Shown in pieces: positions 22,023-36,747 of a stretch of 64,000 nt of DNA. Numbering within the stretch: the stretch's first letter is position 1; every line of letters starts with the position of its first letter. The stretch comes from Oscarella lobularis. Its lineage: Eukaryota > Porifera > Homoscleromorpha > Homosclerophorida > Oscarellidae. The notes beneath the pieces are model-generated. The model had not been told where the DNA came from. It made no database searches and saw only the letters and a program-made list of their open reading frames with translations. The translations under genes were made by a program, and so were the position numbers. The stretch is from positions 62,001-126,000 of the forward strand of contig NC_089189.1 of NCBI RefSeq assembly GCF_947507565.1, in the 5' to 3' direction.

Positions 22023-23984
22023 ATGTCGCGTTTCGTTCGCTCGTCCAAGTTTCGCCACGTGAATGGCACAGCGTTTAAACGAGACGACAGCTACGAAGGC
22101 TTTCAAGTGACGAGAAGCGCCCACGACGGCGATTTCTGCGCCGTAAACACGAAATACATCGCAATCATACCCGAAGTGGCCGGCGGCGGCGCCTTCTTCG
22201 TTCATCCGCTCGACAAGGTGAAGAGAAAGGAGAGAGGGGGGATGGACCACATACGGGACCTCACCCCCGGATGTACGCGTTTCTTCTCCTCTATATAGCC
22301 GGGCCGATTCGACACGGCCAAGTATCCGCGCGTATCCGGGCACAAAGCGGCGGTGAACGACATCAAGTGGAATCCGTTTGAAGATGATTTGATTGCGTCA
22401 GCGTCGGAAGATTGCGTTGTGAAATTGTGGCAAATTCCCGATGAGGGTGTCACGGAAACGATGACGGAATCCGTGGCCGATCTTCAGGCTCATCAACGTA
22501 AAGTCACTCATCTCAATTGGCATCCCACAGCTGAATTTCTACTTGCAAGTGGAGCAGCAGATGGAATGGTATTTTCAATTCAAATAATTAATACTCAATT
22601 AATTAATATATTTTTCTCTAGGCCATGCTTTGGAATGTTGCTCAAGAGGAGGTGATAACCGAATTTGAACACCCGGATAACATTCTCTCTATGTCATGGA
22701 GTCTCCATGGCGACTATCTTGCAACAACTTGCAAAGACAAAAGAATTCGCGTCTGGGATCCGCGAAAGGGTGGAGACGCTGTAAGAAAGACTCACACAAT
22801 TAATTAATTAATTAATTAAATTTAATTTAATCAAATCAATTAATTAATTAATTACTAGGTGTCGTTTCCTGGTCACGAGGGTTCAAAGGCTTCCCACGTC
22901 GTTTATCTCAATGATGATAATCGCTTGTTTACAGCAGGAAGTTCCCGGATGTCCGAGAGACAATACGCCATGTGGGATTCGGTGATTATTTATAATAAAA
23001 TCAATAGTAGATCATTATCAGTTGTCTTCTAGCGCAAAGCGACCAAGCCCTTCACCATTGAGATGATTGACACCTCATCCGGGGTCTTACATCCCTATTA
23101 TGACCCGGATACAAATCTGATGTTTTTAGCTGGAAAGGTAATCAATCACGTGATGATAATAATTTATTGATTGATTTATTTATTGATTGATTTTTCTTCT
23201 AAGGGTGACGCGAATATTCGTTATTATGAAATTGTGAACGAGTCTCCCTATTGTTTTTACATCTCGACCTATTCGTCAAAGGCAGCCCAACGAGGCATAG
23301 GCATTCTTCCCAAGCGAGCTGTCAACACGTCAAAATGCGAAGTCTTTCGCATGTATAAACTATTACCAACTCCTTCGTGTGAAATCGTTAGCTTCACTGT
23401 CCCAAGAAAGGCAAGAATAAAAATAATCAATAATTCAATAATGATAATCGCGATTTAAATAGTCTGATCTATTCCAAGACGATTTGTATCCGCCTTGCTA
23501 CAGCGGCGAGCCGTCGATATCAATCGAGGACTTCATGGGAGGCAAAAAGGCAAAATGCATGACAAAGAAATTTGCTGGATCAAAAGGAGGTGGCGGTTCT
23601 AAGAAAACGTCGAGTCTAAAGAAAGAAGACCACGCTCCCAAGTCAAAAATCAAGTCTAAGATCCGAGATGACGCGGATGAGGAAGAGGAAGCAGATGCGC
23701 GTGGGAAATACTCTGTGGCTAAAGCGGCGCCCCCCAAGGAAGAGCCCGTCGTCATGACGTCATCAGCGGATAAGGCGGAAATGGAGAGAGTGAGTCATTG
23801 AAATCAATAGATAGGACGCGTGAATGAAATCGTTTGGTCTAAGCTCAAAGAGGCCGTTGCGAAATTGGAAATGGAGAATGAGCAGCTGAAAGAGGAGAAT
23901 GATACCCTTACAAAGGAGATGGCGGTGAGAGATAAGAAGATCAGGCGGCTGGAGCGTCAGCTTGATGAACTGGATCGAGTCTGA
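22023..23984 (+). CDS. Coronin (first tandem copy)
   Basis: The start is MSRFVRSSKFRHVNGTAFKR, the conserved coronin N-terminus that binds actin. WD40 blades follow (NDIKWNPFEDDLIASASEDC, KVTHLNWHPTAEFLLASG, SMSWSLHGDYLATTCKD with IRVWDPRKGG), then GKGDANIRYYEI and RGIGILPKRAVNTSKCEVFR, both typical of coronins. After a basic, variable linker (KKAKCMTKKFAGSKGGGG) the protein ends in a coiled coil, KLKEAVAKLEMENEQLKEEN...LDRV, for oligomerisation. Coronins bundle or debranch F-actin with Arp2/3 and cofilin. Introns are short and TTAATTAA-rich. The gene is duplicated at 24362-26273; this copy keeps all canonical motifs. Confidence 0.95.
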
Positions 23985-24361
23985 TAACGCTAGCGCGCGC
24001 GCCCGCGCCCGCGCCAAATGTGACAGGGAAGAAGCTAAACGAACGTCTCTTTCTGTCTCTTCTAGGATGTCGGTGTTTTTTTTTGTTATGCTGTGTATCG
24101 GATTGAGTTCCGTTCTTGTCGCGTTTTCTTGTATTTTTAGGAATCGTGAGTGGCGACTTTTCTATTTGAGTGAGTGGTGCGTGACCACGTACGCGTTGGG
24201 GATGCCCTACGGACCTCTCTCGGTGTCCCGTATAAAGGTCCCCCTCTCCATAATATCAACCTACGCTACTGACTTACCATATATGGTCCCGAGAAGCGGT
24301 CTCGTGATCGTGAGAGCGCTGTGACAAGTCTACAAGTTCCGGCTCGTTTTTGGCCGTCGTC
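23985..24361. other. Spacer between coronin copies, largely duplicated
   Basis: About 23985-24150 matches 26274-26425, and about 24265-24361 matches the 5' flank of the first copy (ACTTACCATATATGGTCCCGA at 21852 and 24270). The start is GC-rich (GCTAGCGCGCGCGCCCGCG). A TATAAAGG sits at 24232. No gene is supported; short frames here are incidental. Confidence 0.6.
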
Positions 24362-26273
24362 ATGTCGCGTTTCGTTCGCTCGTCCAAGTTTCGCCACGTG
24401 TTCGGCACAGCGTTTAAACGAGAGGACAGCTACGAAGGCTTTCAAGTGACGAGAAGCGCGCACGACGGCGATTTCTGCGCCGTAAACACGAAATACATCG
24501 CAATCATACCCGACGGCGGCGCCTTCCTCGTTCATCCGCTAGACAAGGTGAAGAGAGAGAGAGAGAGGGGGGGATGGACCACATACGGGACCTCACCCCC
24601 GGATGTACGCGTTTCTTCTCTCTCTCTCTCTCTCTTCTAGCCGGGCCGATTCGACAAGTATCCGTACGTAGCCGGGCACAGAGGGCAGGTGTACGACATC
24701 AAATGGAATCCGTTCGACGAAAATTTGATTGCGTCAGCGTCGGAAGATTGCGTTGTGAAATTGTGGCAAATTCCCGATGGGGGTGTCACGGAAACGATGA
24801 CGGAATCCGCGGCCGATCTTCAGGCTCATCAACGTAAAGTCACTCATCTCAATTGGCATCCCACAGCTGAATTTCTACTTGCAAGTGGAGGAGGAGATGG
24901 AATGGTATTTTGAATTCAAAAAATTAATACTCAATTAATTATTATATTATCTTCTCTAGGCCATGCTTTGGAATGTTGCTCAAGAGGAGGTGATAACCGA
25001 ATTTGAACACCCAGATAACATTCTCTCTATGTCGTGGAGTCTCCATGGCGACTATCTTGCAACAACTTGCAAAGACAAAGGAATTCGCGTCTGGGATCCG
25101 CGAAAGGGTGGAGAAGCTGTAAGAAAGACTCACACAATTAATTAATTCGATTAATTAATTAATTAATTAAATTAATTAATTAATTACTAGGTGTCGTTTC
25201 CTGGTCACGAGGGTTCAAAGGCTTCTCACGTGGTTTATCTCAATGACGATAATCGCTTGTTTACAACAGGAAGTTCCCGGATGTCCGATAGACAATACGC
25301 CATGTGGGATTTGGTGATTGTTTATAATGTAATTAAAATTAATAGTAGATCATTATCAGTTGTCTTCTAGCGCAAAGCGACCAAGCCCTTCGCCATTGAG
25401 ATGTTTGACACTTTATCCGGGGTCTTACATCCCTATTATGACCCGGATACAAATCTGATGTTTTTAGTTGGAATGGTACTTAAGCACGTGATGATGATAA
25501 TTATTTTTAATTATTTATTTTTGTTCTCTTTAAGGGTACCCCGAATGACACCAATATTCATTATTATGAAATTTTTAGCGAGTCTCCCTATTGTTATTAC
25601 ATCTCGACCTATTCGTCACTGACAGCCCAACGAGGCATAGGCATTCTTCCCAAGCGAGCCGTCAACACGTCGAAATGCGAAGTCTTTCGCATGTATAGAC
25701 TATTACCAACTCCTTCGTGTGAAATCGTTAGCTTCACTATCCTAAGAAAGGCAAGAATAAAAATTGTCAATAAATCAATAACGATAATCATGATTTAAAT
25801 AGTCTGATCTATTCCAAGACGATTTGTATCCGCCTTGCTACAGCGGCGAGCCGGCGATATCAATCGAGGACTTCATGGGAGGCATAAAAGCAAAACGCAT
25901 GACGAAGGAATTTCCTAGAGGCGGCGGTTCTAAGAAAACGTCGAGTCTAAAGAAAGAAGACCACGCCCCCAAGTCAAAAATCAAGTCTAAGATCAAAGAT
26001 GATGCAGATGAGGCTGTGGCTAAAGCGGCGACCAAGGAAGAGCTCGTCGTCATGACGTCATCAGCGGATAAGGCGGAAATTGAGAAAGTAAGTCGTTGAA
26101 ATCAATTAATATGACGCGTGAATGAAATCTTTTGTTCTAAGCTCAAAAAAGCAGTTGCGAAGTTAGAAGAAGTGGTTGAGCAGCTGCAAAAGGAGAATCG
26201 TATCCTTACAAGTGACGTGGCAAAGATAGATAAGAATACCATGCAGCTGCAGCGTAAGCTTGATGAACTCTGA
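24362..26273 (+). CDS. Coronin (second tandem copy, diverging)
   Basis: Same exon structure and about 90 percent similarity to the first copy. It begins MSRFVRSSKFRHVFGTAFKR and keeps the WD40 blades (YDIKWNPFDENLIASASEDC). Differences cluster in three places. The GKGDANIRYYEI motif of copy one is GMGTPNDTNIHYYEI-like here, with the conserved K and D lost. The basic linker is shorter. The C-terminal coiled coil is weaker (VEQLQKENRILTSDVAKIDK...LDEL). All exons remain open with good splice sites, so it should be expressed. Loss of a motif near universal in coronins and a changed coiled coil suggest relaxed constraint or new partners. Confidence 0.9.
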
Positions 26274-26589
26274 TAACGCTAGCGCGCGCGCGTCCGCGCC
26301 AAATGTGACAGGGAAGAAGGTAGGGAATTCTGTCTCTTCTAGAATGTCGGTGTCTTTTTGTTCTGCTTTTTATCGGATTGACTTCCGTTCTTGTCGCGTT
26401 TTCTTGTATTTTTAGGAATCGTGAGTGTGAGAGGGTGCACGTGATCGACGATTGCTAACACAATAGGCCAATCAACGAACGGCAGGAGCGGCACGTGCAT
26501 GCGTGACCACGCGTCGGATGCGTGTCCATGGTCAGCTGGGAAAGAATAGCCATTTGGCCACTCATCTTACGAAGAGACAGACGACACTT

Positions 26590-28506
26590 ATGGACGCTCT
26601 CAAGCGAAAGCCAGACATCAATTTCGCCGCTGGTCCGGCGAAATTGCCCGTTCCTGTACGACGCTTCGACGCGATATAGCGTTCTCGATCGAAAAACGAA
26701 TCGAAATGGCGTTTTTTTAGGTCATAGAAAAAGCTCGCAGTGAACTACCGTTCTACGATGGGCTGGGAATAAGCGTTATGGGTAAGAAAGCGACGTTTAT
26801 ACATATGGAAGCATTTTATCGTTCGGCGCCATTTTAGAAATGGGTCATCGATCGACCGACTACGCACAACTCAACAAGAAAGTCGAAGATTCCGTTCGAC
26901 GACTCATGTAAGTAATGTTTTGGTCTCACTTCCGGGATGTTCGAAAGCGACCACGCCTACCATTATTTTCCCTTACAAAAGCCCAGATGTTTGATCAAAC
27001 GATAATAGACGACTAATGTTTACGCGTACGCACGATTTCGCTTCGCTTGACTGCCTCGTCGTACGTAGAAACGCTCGCGTTTCTATGGCACGCGACGCGA
27101 CGCGTGGGTTTTTCCCAAAAGGTAAGGGTCACGTGTGGGAGGCGTGTCCTAGCTTTTGGGGAACATTTGCATGGCACGAAATCGTTGGGACAATATTCGG
27201 CACTGAACCACGCCTTTTTACTCACCGAATGACCTTTAACCCTTCGTCCGATTTCGCTCAGGGACGTGCCGGAGAATTATAAAGTCCTTTTCATGTCCGG
27301 CGGCGGAACGGGTCAATTTGCCGGCGTTCCGCTCAATCTAATGGGTCGAAATGCCGCGAATCCGTCCGCCGATTACGTCGTTACGGGAAATTGGTCGGCG
27401 AAAGCGGCCAAAGAGGCGGAAAAGTACGGAAAAGTCAATCTCGTCTTTCCCAAGCCAAAAACGTTCTCCACTATCCCGGATCAAGAGACGTGGACGCTCA
27501 ACCCGGATGCTTCCTACGTGTATTATTGCGCCAATGAAACTGCTCTCGGTATTTCAAAAAAATTCACATCGAATTCTTTTTTAATTGATTTATGTAGGCA
27601 TTGAATTCCCGTACGTGCCCGACACTGGCGACGTTCCCATCGTCTGTGACATGTCATCAAATATTTTCACACGAAAAGTTGATGTTTCTAAATTCGGCGT
27701 CATATTCGCGGGCGCTCAGAAGAACATTGGATGCGCCGGAGTCACACTAGTCATAGGTAATAAATAAATCAATAAGATTAATTAAAGAGAAATCTATATT
27801 TAATTAATTATTAGTGAGGGAGGATTTGTTGGGCTTGGCACTTCCCGTATGTCCTTCTGTGTTTGACTACAAGGTAAAACAAAATCAATACTTAATCAAT
27901 ATATAATATGTGTTGGGGTCAGGTGACTGCTGACAATAAATCTGCTTATAACACTCCCCCTGTGTGGAACATCTACATCATGGGTCTCGTCTTTGATTGG
28001 ATCGAAGAACAGGGAGGAGTAGAAGGTAAATAATTTATATTAATAATTATAGAGGTAATTAATTATTATTAGCTATGGCTTTGAATTGCCAAGCCAAATC
28101 TGGGCTCATCTATTCAACAATTGAACAATTCAAAGACGTCTACTTGTAAATAATTAAATAAGTAATTAATTAAATTATTTAATTTTTATTACTTAGTCCT
28201 ACTATTGATACCAAAGAGCATCGTTCCCGGATGAACGTTACATTCCGCATTGGTTCAGCTGAAGGAAACGAAAATTTGGAAAAGCAATTTTTGGCTGACA
28301 GCCAAGCACGTGGAATGATTTCACTCAAAGGATACAGGTATTACTTAAAAATAATTAATACTAATTAATACTAATTAATTATTAGATTGGTGGGCGGAAT
28401 CCGCGTGTCTCTCTACAACGCAATGACAGTGGACGAAGTCCGCGTTTTCATACGATTCATGAAAGAATTCGGCGAAAGAGTTCGACAAATGACACCCATG
28501 CCATGA
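26590..28506 (+). CDS. PSAT1: Phosphoserine aminotransferase
   Basis: The start at 26590 gives [20 protein letters not shown], the family N-terminus. Next come [40 protein letters not shown] (cofactor-phosphate region), [33 protein letters not shown] and [16 protein letters not shown]. The lysine in AQKN is the one that holds pyridoxal phosphate. The C-terminal half has [25 protein letters not shown]-like and [15 protein letters not shown], ending at TGA 28504. The enzyme makes 3-phosphoserine from 3-phosphohydroxypyruvate and glutamate in cytosolic serine synthesis. Length and motifs are complete. It converges on CDO1, another enzyme linked to serine/cysteine metabolism; no functional link is implied. 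Confidence 0.97.
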
Positions 28507-28632
28507 TGACGAGAGAAAAGAAAAGAAAAAAAGAAAAAGACCTTGTTCCATATCAACAACAATTTTTACATAGGGTAGTACTCTCTTGTATCAATTGTCC
28601 TATAGTGACGTAGATGATTGATAGAGTAGATA

Positions 28633-29348
28633 TCAATAAGGGAGACTTACTAGACGAGAGCACTTGATTCCCATTTGAGATGTAAATGTCATCTTGCACC
28701 ACGTCTCTTTTCCACTTCGTTGATCGAAACTTCTGCACATTTGAAACGGTGGCGAATAGAGATGAAGCGATATAGCCGGAGTCGTGTGACTCTTATTCTC
28801 GATACGATGTAAGCCCAAGGAATCTATAGAAAGGGTTTGACGTGCGCGCGCTAACATTTCTGAGCTTACCGTTGATATACGCGACGGATTCCTTTTCGAG
28901 CGGTCGCGATCCGATCAGCGTCATTTCTTTGCCTTTTTCTGGCCATTCGTACTTCGATTCGTGCAATTGCCCGTCGAGAATCTTCATGAAACAATGCGAA
29001 TCCGGGTGATCGTGAATACAGCTATACGTCACGCAGAAAACGTCACCTATTGCGTCACAAGTAACATCCGCGTAAACTGTACCTTCCTTGTCCTTCGGCC
29101 CAGCAGAGTAAAATCAAGTTAAATTTGCCGTTGCCGCGGTCGACCAAGTGACGAGTGTATTTGTGTTTGTCGAATTGAACGTATTTTGACCAATCGGCGT
29201 CGTTCGAACGATACGACTCCATAATGGCGCTGATATGATTCACATCAGCCTCGTCGCCATCGAGAGCCTCGTGAAGCATCGCTATCAGCCCGTCCAGATC
29301 CTTAGGAGGCGTAAAATCGTACGGTTTCGTTGTTCTCAACTGCGCCAT
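28633..29348 (-). CDS. CDO1: Cysteine dioxygenase
   Basis: The start is at 29346-29348 (MAQLRTTKPYDFTPPKDLDG). Conserved blocks are ISAIMESYRSNDADWSKYVQ, RHLVDRGNGKFNLILLCWAEGQG, then SCIHDHPDSHCFMKILDGQL. The two His of HDH and a later His (GLHRIEN) are the iron ligands. The Cys in SHCFMK and the Tyr in LHLYSPPF are the residues that form the Cys-Tyr crosslink in animal enzymes. It oxidises L-cysteine to cysteine sulfinate in the cytosol. The end is taken as TGA 28633-28635 (CSRLVSLPY), but CTA|GTAAGT just before it is a good donor, so a short extra exon is possible. The start is 91 bp from that of RALBP1 on the other strand. Confidence 0.95.
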
Positions 29349-29439
29349 GTCTGGGGTACGTGATCACGTCAGAAGTCTAAAGTGCGCTAAGAAACTCCTT
29401 TCCATCGTTGAGCTCTCCTCTGGCTTCTTCTTTACCGTA
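29349..29439. promoter_or_regulatory. Bidirectional promoter CDO1 / RALBP1
   Basis: A 91-bp spacer between opposed start codons. It carries an ACGTGATCACGT palindrome at about 29359-29370. No TATA box. Confidence 0.55.
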
Positions 29440-31607
29440 ATGAGCGACTTTGCGCGCATGCCTGACGATCGCTTCGACGAATTCGCCGCCGACGAAGCGT
29501 CGTTGACCGAAGAACAACGCCAACGACGCAACGCTCTCATGGAAATCATTCGAGCGGGACAAATTGGTGACGATGACGGAGACGGAGTGTGAGTAAACGC
29601 TCGAACTCCTTTTCTATTGACGTTGTTGCGAATTTAGATTCGGGACATCGAAAGGGGGCGTTTCGAAGATCGTTTCATTGAAGGAAAAAATTCGTCACAC
29701 GTCGCGAATAACGGGCGCCGCTTTGAAAGGAAAAATAAAGGATATGAGACGGAAGAAGAAAGATGAGAAAGAGAAACCGCCTCCGGGTAAACAGACACTG
29801 AAAAAATAATCACGTGATCAATTATTATGTATTTTCTTTCTAGCACAAGTCCATCTTCCTGTCTTTGGGGTTTCAATCAGTTTGGCCGTTCAACGGAGTA
29901 GATTGTGTCAGAACGTCGAATTGCCAACTGTCTTTAGAATATGTATTGATTTTATTGAAGAAAATGGTTAGCTACAAATTAAATTCTAACGAAATCTTTT
30001 TTGACGAAATTTTCAGGTTTGGACTATGAAGGAATCTATCGAATATCTGGTGTCAAATCAAAAATTGAGGCCCTCAAAGTCAATTTTGATAAAGGTGATT
30101 TAATTAATTAATTATTTATTTAATCTATGACTCTTCTTTAGGAAAATTGATAGATGGTGACTTTGCTGATATCAATGCAGTAGCTGGAGTTTTCAAATTG
30201 TATCTAAGAGAACTCCCAGAAAACATTCTGACGTCATCTCTACTTCCGTCTTTTGAACAGGCGGCACGTAAGGCTTCATTAAAATAATTTAATTAGATTA
30301 ATAATAATAATTTTAGGTGATCGAGATTTAAATCAAATTCAATTTTTAATTAATCAAATGCCACAGTGTAATAGACTCATGTTGCTATGGTTACTTCTTC
30401 ACTTTCAGCACGTGATCAATCAAGTAAATCAACGTGAATCTAATTAATAATTGAATTTTAATTGAATATTTTAGTCCAGCCAAAATAAAATGAGTGCACC
30501 AAATTTGGTTTTAGTATTCAGTCCCACTCTAAACATAAGTCAGAATCTTCTCAATACGTTGATATTAAACGTCAGTAGATTTATCGGAAATGAAGCCATT
30601 CTAAAGTAAAAAGAATATTTTTTAATATTTTATATCAATGTTCTATTCTATAGATATGATAATCAGTCAGCGGAATTGAAACAGAGAGAACGTTTTATGA
30701 GTCTTTCTGCTGTGGGAACAATGGATCCTCAGTAAATAAAAAGATTAAATATTTAATTATTAATTTTTGCCTTAATTTAGATTGGTTACCAAGGAAATTT
30801 CGCGTTTAGAAAACGTCATTGTTCGTCTTCATTCCGATCTTCGTTTGGGTCAGCTGACTGAGAAAGAGGTTTAAACATTATTTATCTTTATGTAGGATGA
30901 CGTCAGTTTTTTTCTTGCAGACTGCTCAAAGGGAAGACGAAATTTGGGAAGTGCAACGATTATTGACGCAACTGAAAAGAAAAGTTCATAATTAAATATT
31001 TATTTTATGTATCTCTAAGGGACTGTATACACTGTGTAGCAACGTAGCGATGAAAAAGAAAGGATTGAGACTGAAGATGAAGAAGGAGGTAAACACAGTA
31101 TCTAACCTTATTAATTTTAATAAGAAATAAAGTTTATTTAGAAGAAGACTTAGAAGAAGAAGTTGAAAGGCTTGAATTTCTAAGGGAAGAATATTCCAAG
31201 CAACAACGAGATATACAAGAAATGATTCAGACGGAAATGGAAGCCATTCAAAAACTTAAAGTAAAAAAAATAATTAAAAATGTTCACTAATAATAAATAT
31301 TTAATTAGGACGAGTTGGCTTTGTATGAGAGATCACCTTCTCCTATGTCGCCTGACTCTTTGCTACACCCAGATGCTCAATCTTTTGATTTTGCTGAAGA
31401 CGACGCTTTTTCAATTGTTCAGCTCAAAGAAGAATACAAAAAACTTCAAGTAGCAGCGAGTTCTTATATCTTTTTATATAAATTGTTTATTTTTATTAGG
31501 ATATAAGAGATCAACACGTAGCTGATATTAATCTTGAACGAGGAACGTGCGCGCAACTTCAGGCAGAAATCAATCTTCTCACGAGAAAAGGCAAGAGAAA
31601 AATTTGA
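29440..31607 (+). CDS. RALBP1: RalA-binding protein 1 (RhoGAP)
   Basis: The start at 29440 gives MSDFARMPDDRFDEFAADEA, and a basic segment GAALKGKIKDMRRKKKDEKE follows. The RhoGAP domain starts VHLPVFGVSISLAVQRS and contains LDYEGIYRISGVKSKIEAL with the catalytic arginine in YRISG. It goes on through FKLYLRELPENIL and NKMSAPNLVLVFSPTL. After it, EDEIWEVQRLLTQLKRK matches the RALBP1 Ral-binding region, followed by a coiled coil (LEFLREEYSKQQRDIQEMIQ) and TGA at 31605. The protein is a Ral effector with GAP activity toward CDC42/RAC and roles in endocytosis. Fourteen or so small exons are separated by TTAATTAA-rich introns. The order RhoGAP, Ral-binding, coiled coil is that of the family. Confidence 0.93.
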
Positions 31608-31631
31608 TTTAATTTAATTGGATGAGTGTTT

Positions 31632-31652
31632 TGTGCGCGCGCGCGCGCGCGT
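31632..31652. repeat. Alternating GC tract
   Basis: About nine GC dinucleotides in a row between RALBP1 and CDC42SE, followed by GTTAAA. Such purine-pyrimidine alternation can adopt Z-DNA. Similar tracts occur at 21822-21838 and 39054-39072, all between genes. Confidence 0.85.
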
Positions 31653-31807
31653 TAAATCGCATGCTGTCTCCTACATATACGGGTTTTCGACGCCTTTGAG
31701 TATCCCGGGCTAGGACACGCCTTACGTTTAAAGCTCCAGCGTTTCACGCCACATTTCGACGCATTCTCCGCCGCCGACGAGCGGAGTCGCAGTGAAATTG
31801 CTTTAGA

Positions 31808-32327
31808 ATGTCTCAGTCTTGGCTCTGTCCCTCTTGCTTTCGAGCCCAAGAGCCTCCGGTGAGATCATCCGACGCAAATGCCTTATCGACGATTCTATCT
31901 TCCTTTCGCGCAGCCACGTCGACGAAAAATTGATCGTACTATGATCGGGCTACCGCAGAATTTCCAAGTAGGTCTCTCGCACAATGCGAAATCGGGGGCC
32001 CGTTTACGAGTGGGCGTGGTCCCGAACACTACTCTGCTCAACGAACGTATGCACGCTTTTCTTTTCTTAGCACACGGGTCATATTGGATCAGGCGACATG
32101 AGCACGCAGGCTAATGTAAGTTCGGACGCTTTTTCACGGGGAGCGGTTAGTTGCTAACGCGCGCACGTTCGTTTCGCTTTTTTACACAGCTAAACTCGAT
32201 TCAAACGCAAATGGAATCGAAAGGCGGATATGGCGAATCGCAACAAATCCCGGATTCTGTAACTCCCGACGGCATTCCCGTACGACACGAATCGGACGAA
32301 GAAGTAAGGCCCGCACTTCCCACGTGA
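31808..32327 (+). CDS. CDC42 small effector protein (SPEC family)
   Basis: Four short exons encode about 90 residues: MSQSWLCPSCFRAQEPP, then PRRRKIDRTMIGLPQNFQ, HTGHIGSGDMSTQAN and LNSIQTQMESKGGYGE. This matches vertebrate CDC42SE1/2 exon for exon: an N-terminal cysteine pair that is palmitoylated in the family, a basic patch, a CRIB core (IG-x-P-x-NF-x-H-x-GH-x-GSGD) and the QMQSKGGYG tail. The family binds GTP-CDC42 at the plasma membrane and affects actin. The end is uncertain: reading through gives EEVRPALPT and TGA at 32325, while splicing from GAAGAA|GTAAGG (32303) to an exon near 32494 would give a YYCYTRD end. Confidence 0.88.
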
Positions 32328-32764
32328 CTTTTAACACGCGATCGATGACGTCACGTTTAGGACCCCACCCCGAATACAACGTAACGAAAAGACCCTGCAC
32401 GCGCACTAATAATTGGCTATATGAAGCGAGCCGGTCGTGTTTCCTTTTTTCCTCTCCGCTTTTTTGTTTTCTTTTGTAACGGCTTCGGCCCAACAGTATT
32501 ATTGTTATACACGCGACTAACTACAGTACACAACTTGTTCTCTCACTGATTAATATCCGCGAGGTAAGTCACATGACACTATGCATTTCCCGGATACGCG
32601 ACACTTGATTTCCATTGCCTTTTCTTATTACAACAACGACGCGAGTACGAATGCATCCTCTACTTCAACCCTATACAGTTTCTACTATAAGGTGAGCAAC
32701 TCAAACTAAAATAGACACCGCTGGTGCACAAAGAAAGATCCCGCTGCCACGCCCCCCCAAAAAT
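32328..32764. other. Spacer between CDC42SE and the RAB8/10-like gene
   Basis: It holds a possible alternative last exon of CDC42SE near 32494-32520 and otherwise 3' UTR-like sequence of two convergent genes. No other gene is seen. Confidence 0.4.
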
Positions 32765-33665
32765 TCATAGCAAAATGCATTTAAATCTACTTCCGCTTGA
32801 CGATTTCTGCTGAGACGAATCTCCTGAGACTTTGACACCGCCTCCGCCCCCACCGGAAATTCCCTGCGATGGATCCTAAAGAAAATCAATAATATATAAT
32901 TAATTATTGAATTTTTTCACGTACTAATTTTCTATCCATTTTGGCTTTTATGTCACGTGCCAGTGACATGAAAGATTCTTCGACGCCTTGACCGGTTTTG
33001 GCGCTCGTTTCTGAAAATTTGATACCATGTTCAGCAGCAAGCTAAAAATCAATAATTAACCTATTAATTATTATTGATTTTCTTTGTACCTGTTCCCCTT
33101 TATCCCGCGGCACTTTGCGTTGATCCTCCATATCGCATTTATTTCCCAAAATCATTCTCTCTACGTCCGCGGCGGCGTGCTAAAAAAACGATAACGCGCG
33201 TTAATTGAAACCGACCACGCCTACCTCTTCAACATTCCTAATCCAATTCTTTATATTTTCGAACGATTTCAGATTCGTTATGTCGTAGACGAGCATGATG
33301 CCCATCGCGCCGCGATAATAGGCGGTCGTGATCGTACGGAAGCGCTCCTGTCCCGCCGTATCCCTAAAGAAAGACGATTGGGGGCCCCTTTTCTTCGCCG
33401 GCCATTTCCCGGATTACCAGATCTGCAACTTTATCTTCTTTCCATCGAGTTCGACGGTTCGAATTTTGAAGTCGATGCCTGTGCGCGACGAAGTGACGTA
33501 AGGAGAAAGAGGCGGCGTGGGTGGGGTCCCCTTTTTCTTACCGATTGTCGAGATAAATGTCGAATTGAAGGCGTCTTCGGAAAAGCGAAAGAGAATGCAC
33601 GTCTTTCCGACGGCGCTGTCGCCAATCAATAACAGTTTGAATAGGTAGTCGTACGTTTTCGCCAT
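32765..33665 (-). CDS. RAB8/10/13-type small GTPase
   Basis: The start at 33663-33665 gives [20 protein letters not shown], matching RAB8/10. Motifs are complete: [57 protein letters not shown] and ETSAKTG. The effector-side [12 protein letters not shown] also fits RAB8. The last exon is glycine-rich ([13 protein letters not shown]) and ends SRFKCILL, a CaaL prenylation box like that of RAB8 rather than the usual Rab double cysteine. RAB8/10 drive polarised exocytosis, including to cilia. The start is 63 bp from that of PRPF3 on the other strand. Confidence 0.92.
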
Positions 33666-33728
33666 CGCTCTGCCCTCAAGTGCAATCACGTGCTTTGGCT
33701 ATACGGGCGTTCACTCTCGTTCTCTAAC
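33666..33728. promoter_or_regulatory. Bidirectional promoter RAB8/10-like / PRPF3
   Basis: Only 63 bp separate the opposed start codons. A TCACGTG word lies at about 33686. There is no TATA box. Confidence 0.6.
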
Positions 33729-36735
<3,007 letters not shown>

Positions 36736-36747
36736 TTAATCATTTTC

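Larger units (their letters stand above)
21850..26430. repeat. Tandem duplication of the coronin locus (about 2.3-kb unit)
   Basis: Unit one is about 21850-24150 and unit two about 24265-26430, head to tail, including promoter, introns and 3' flank. Intron sequences remain alignable except for length changes in the TTAATTAA tracts, pointing to a fairly recent duplication. Confidence 0.85.

Noticed and set aside
22800-22860. TTAATTAA tract as a regulatory site
   Set aside because: The same tracts fill most introns in the window and vary in length between the coronin copies, so they are intron low-complexity sequence.
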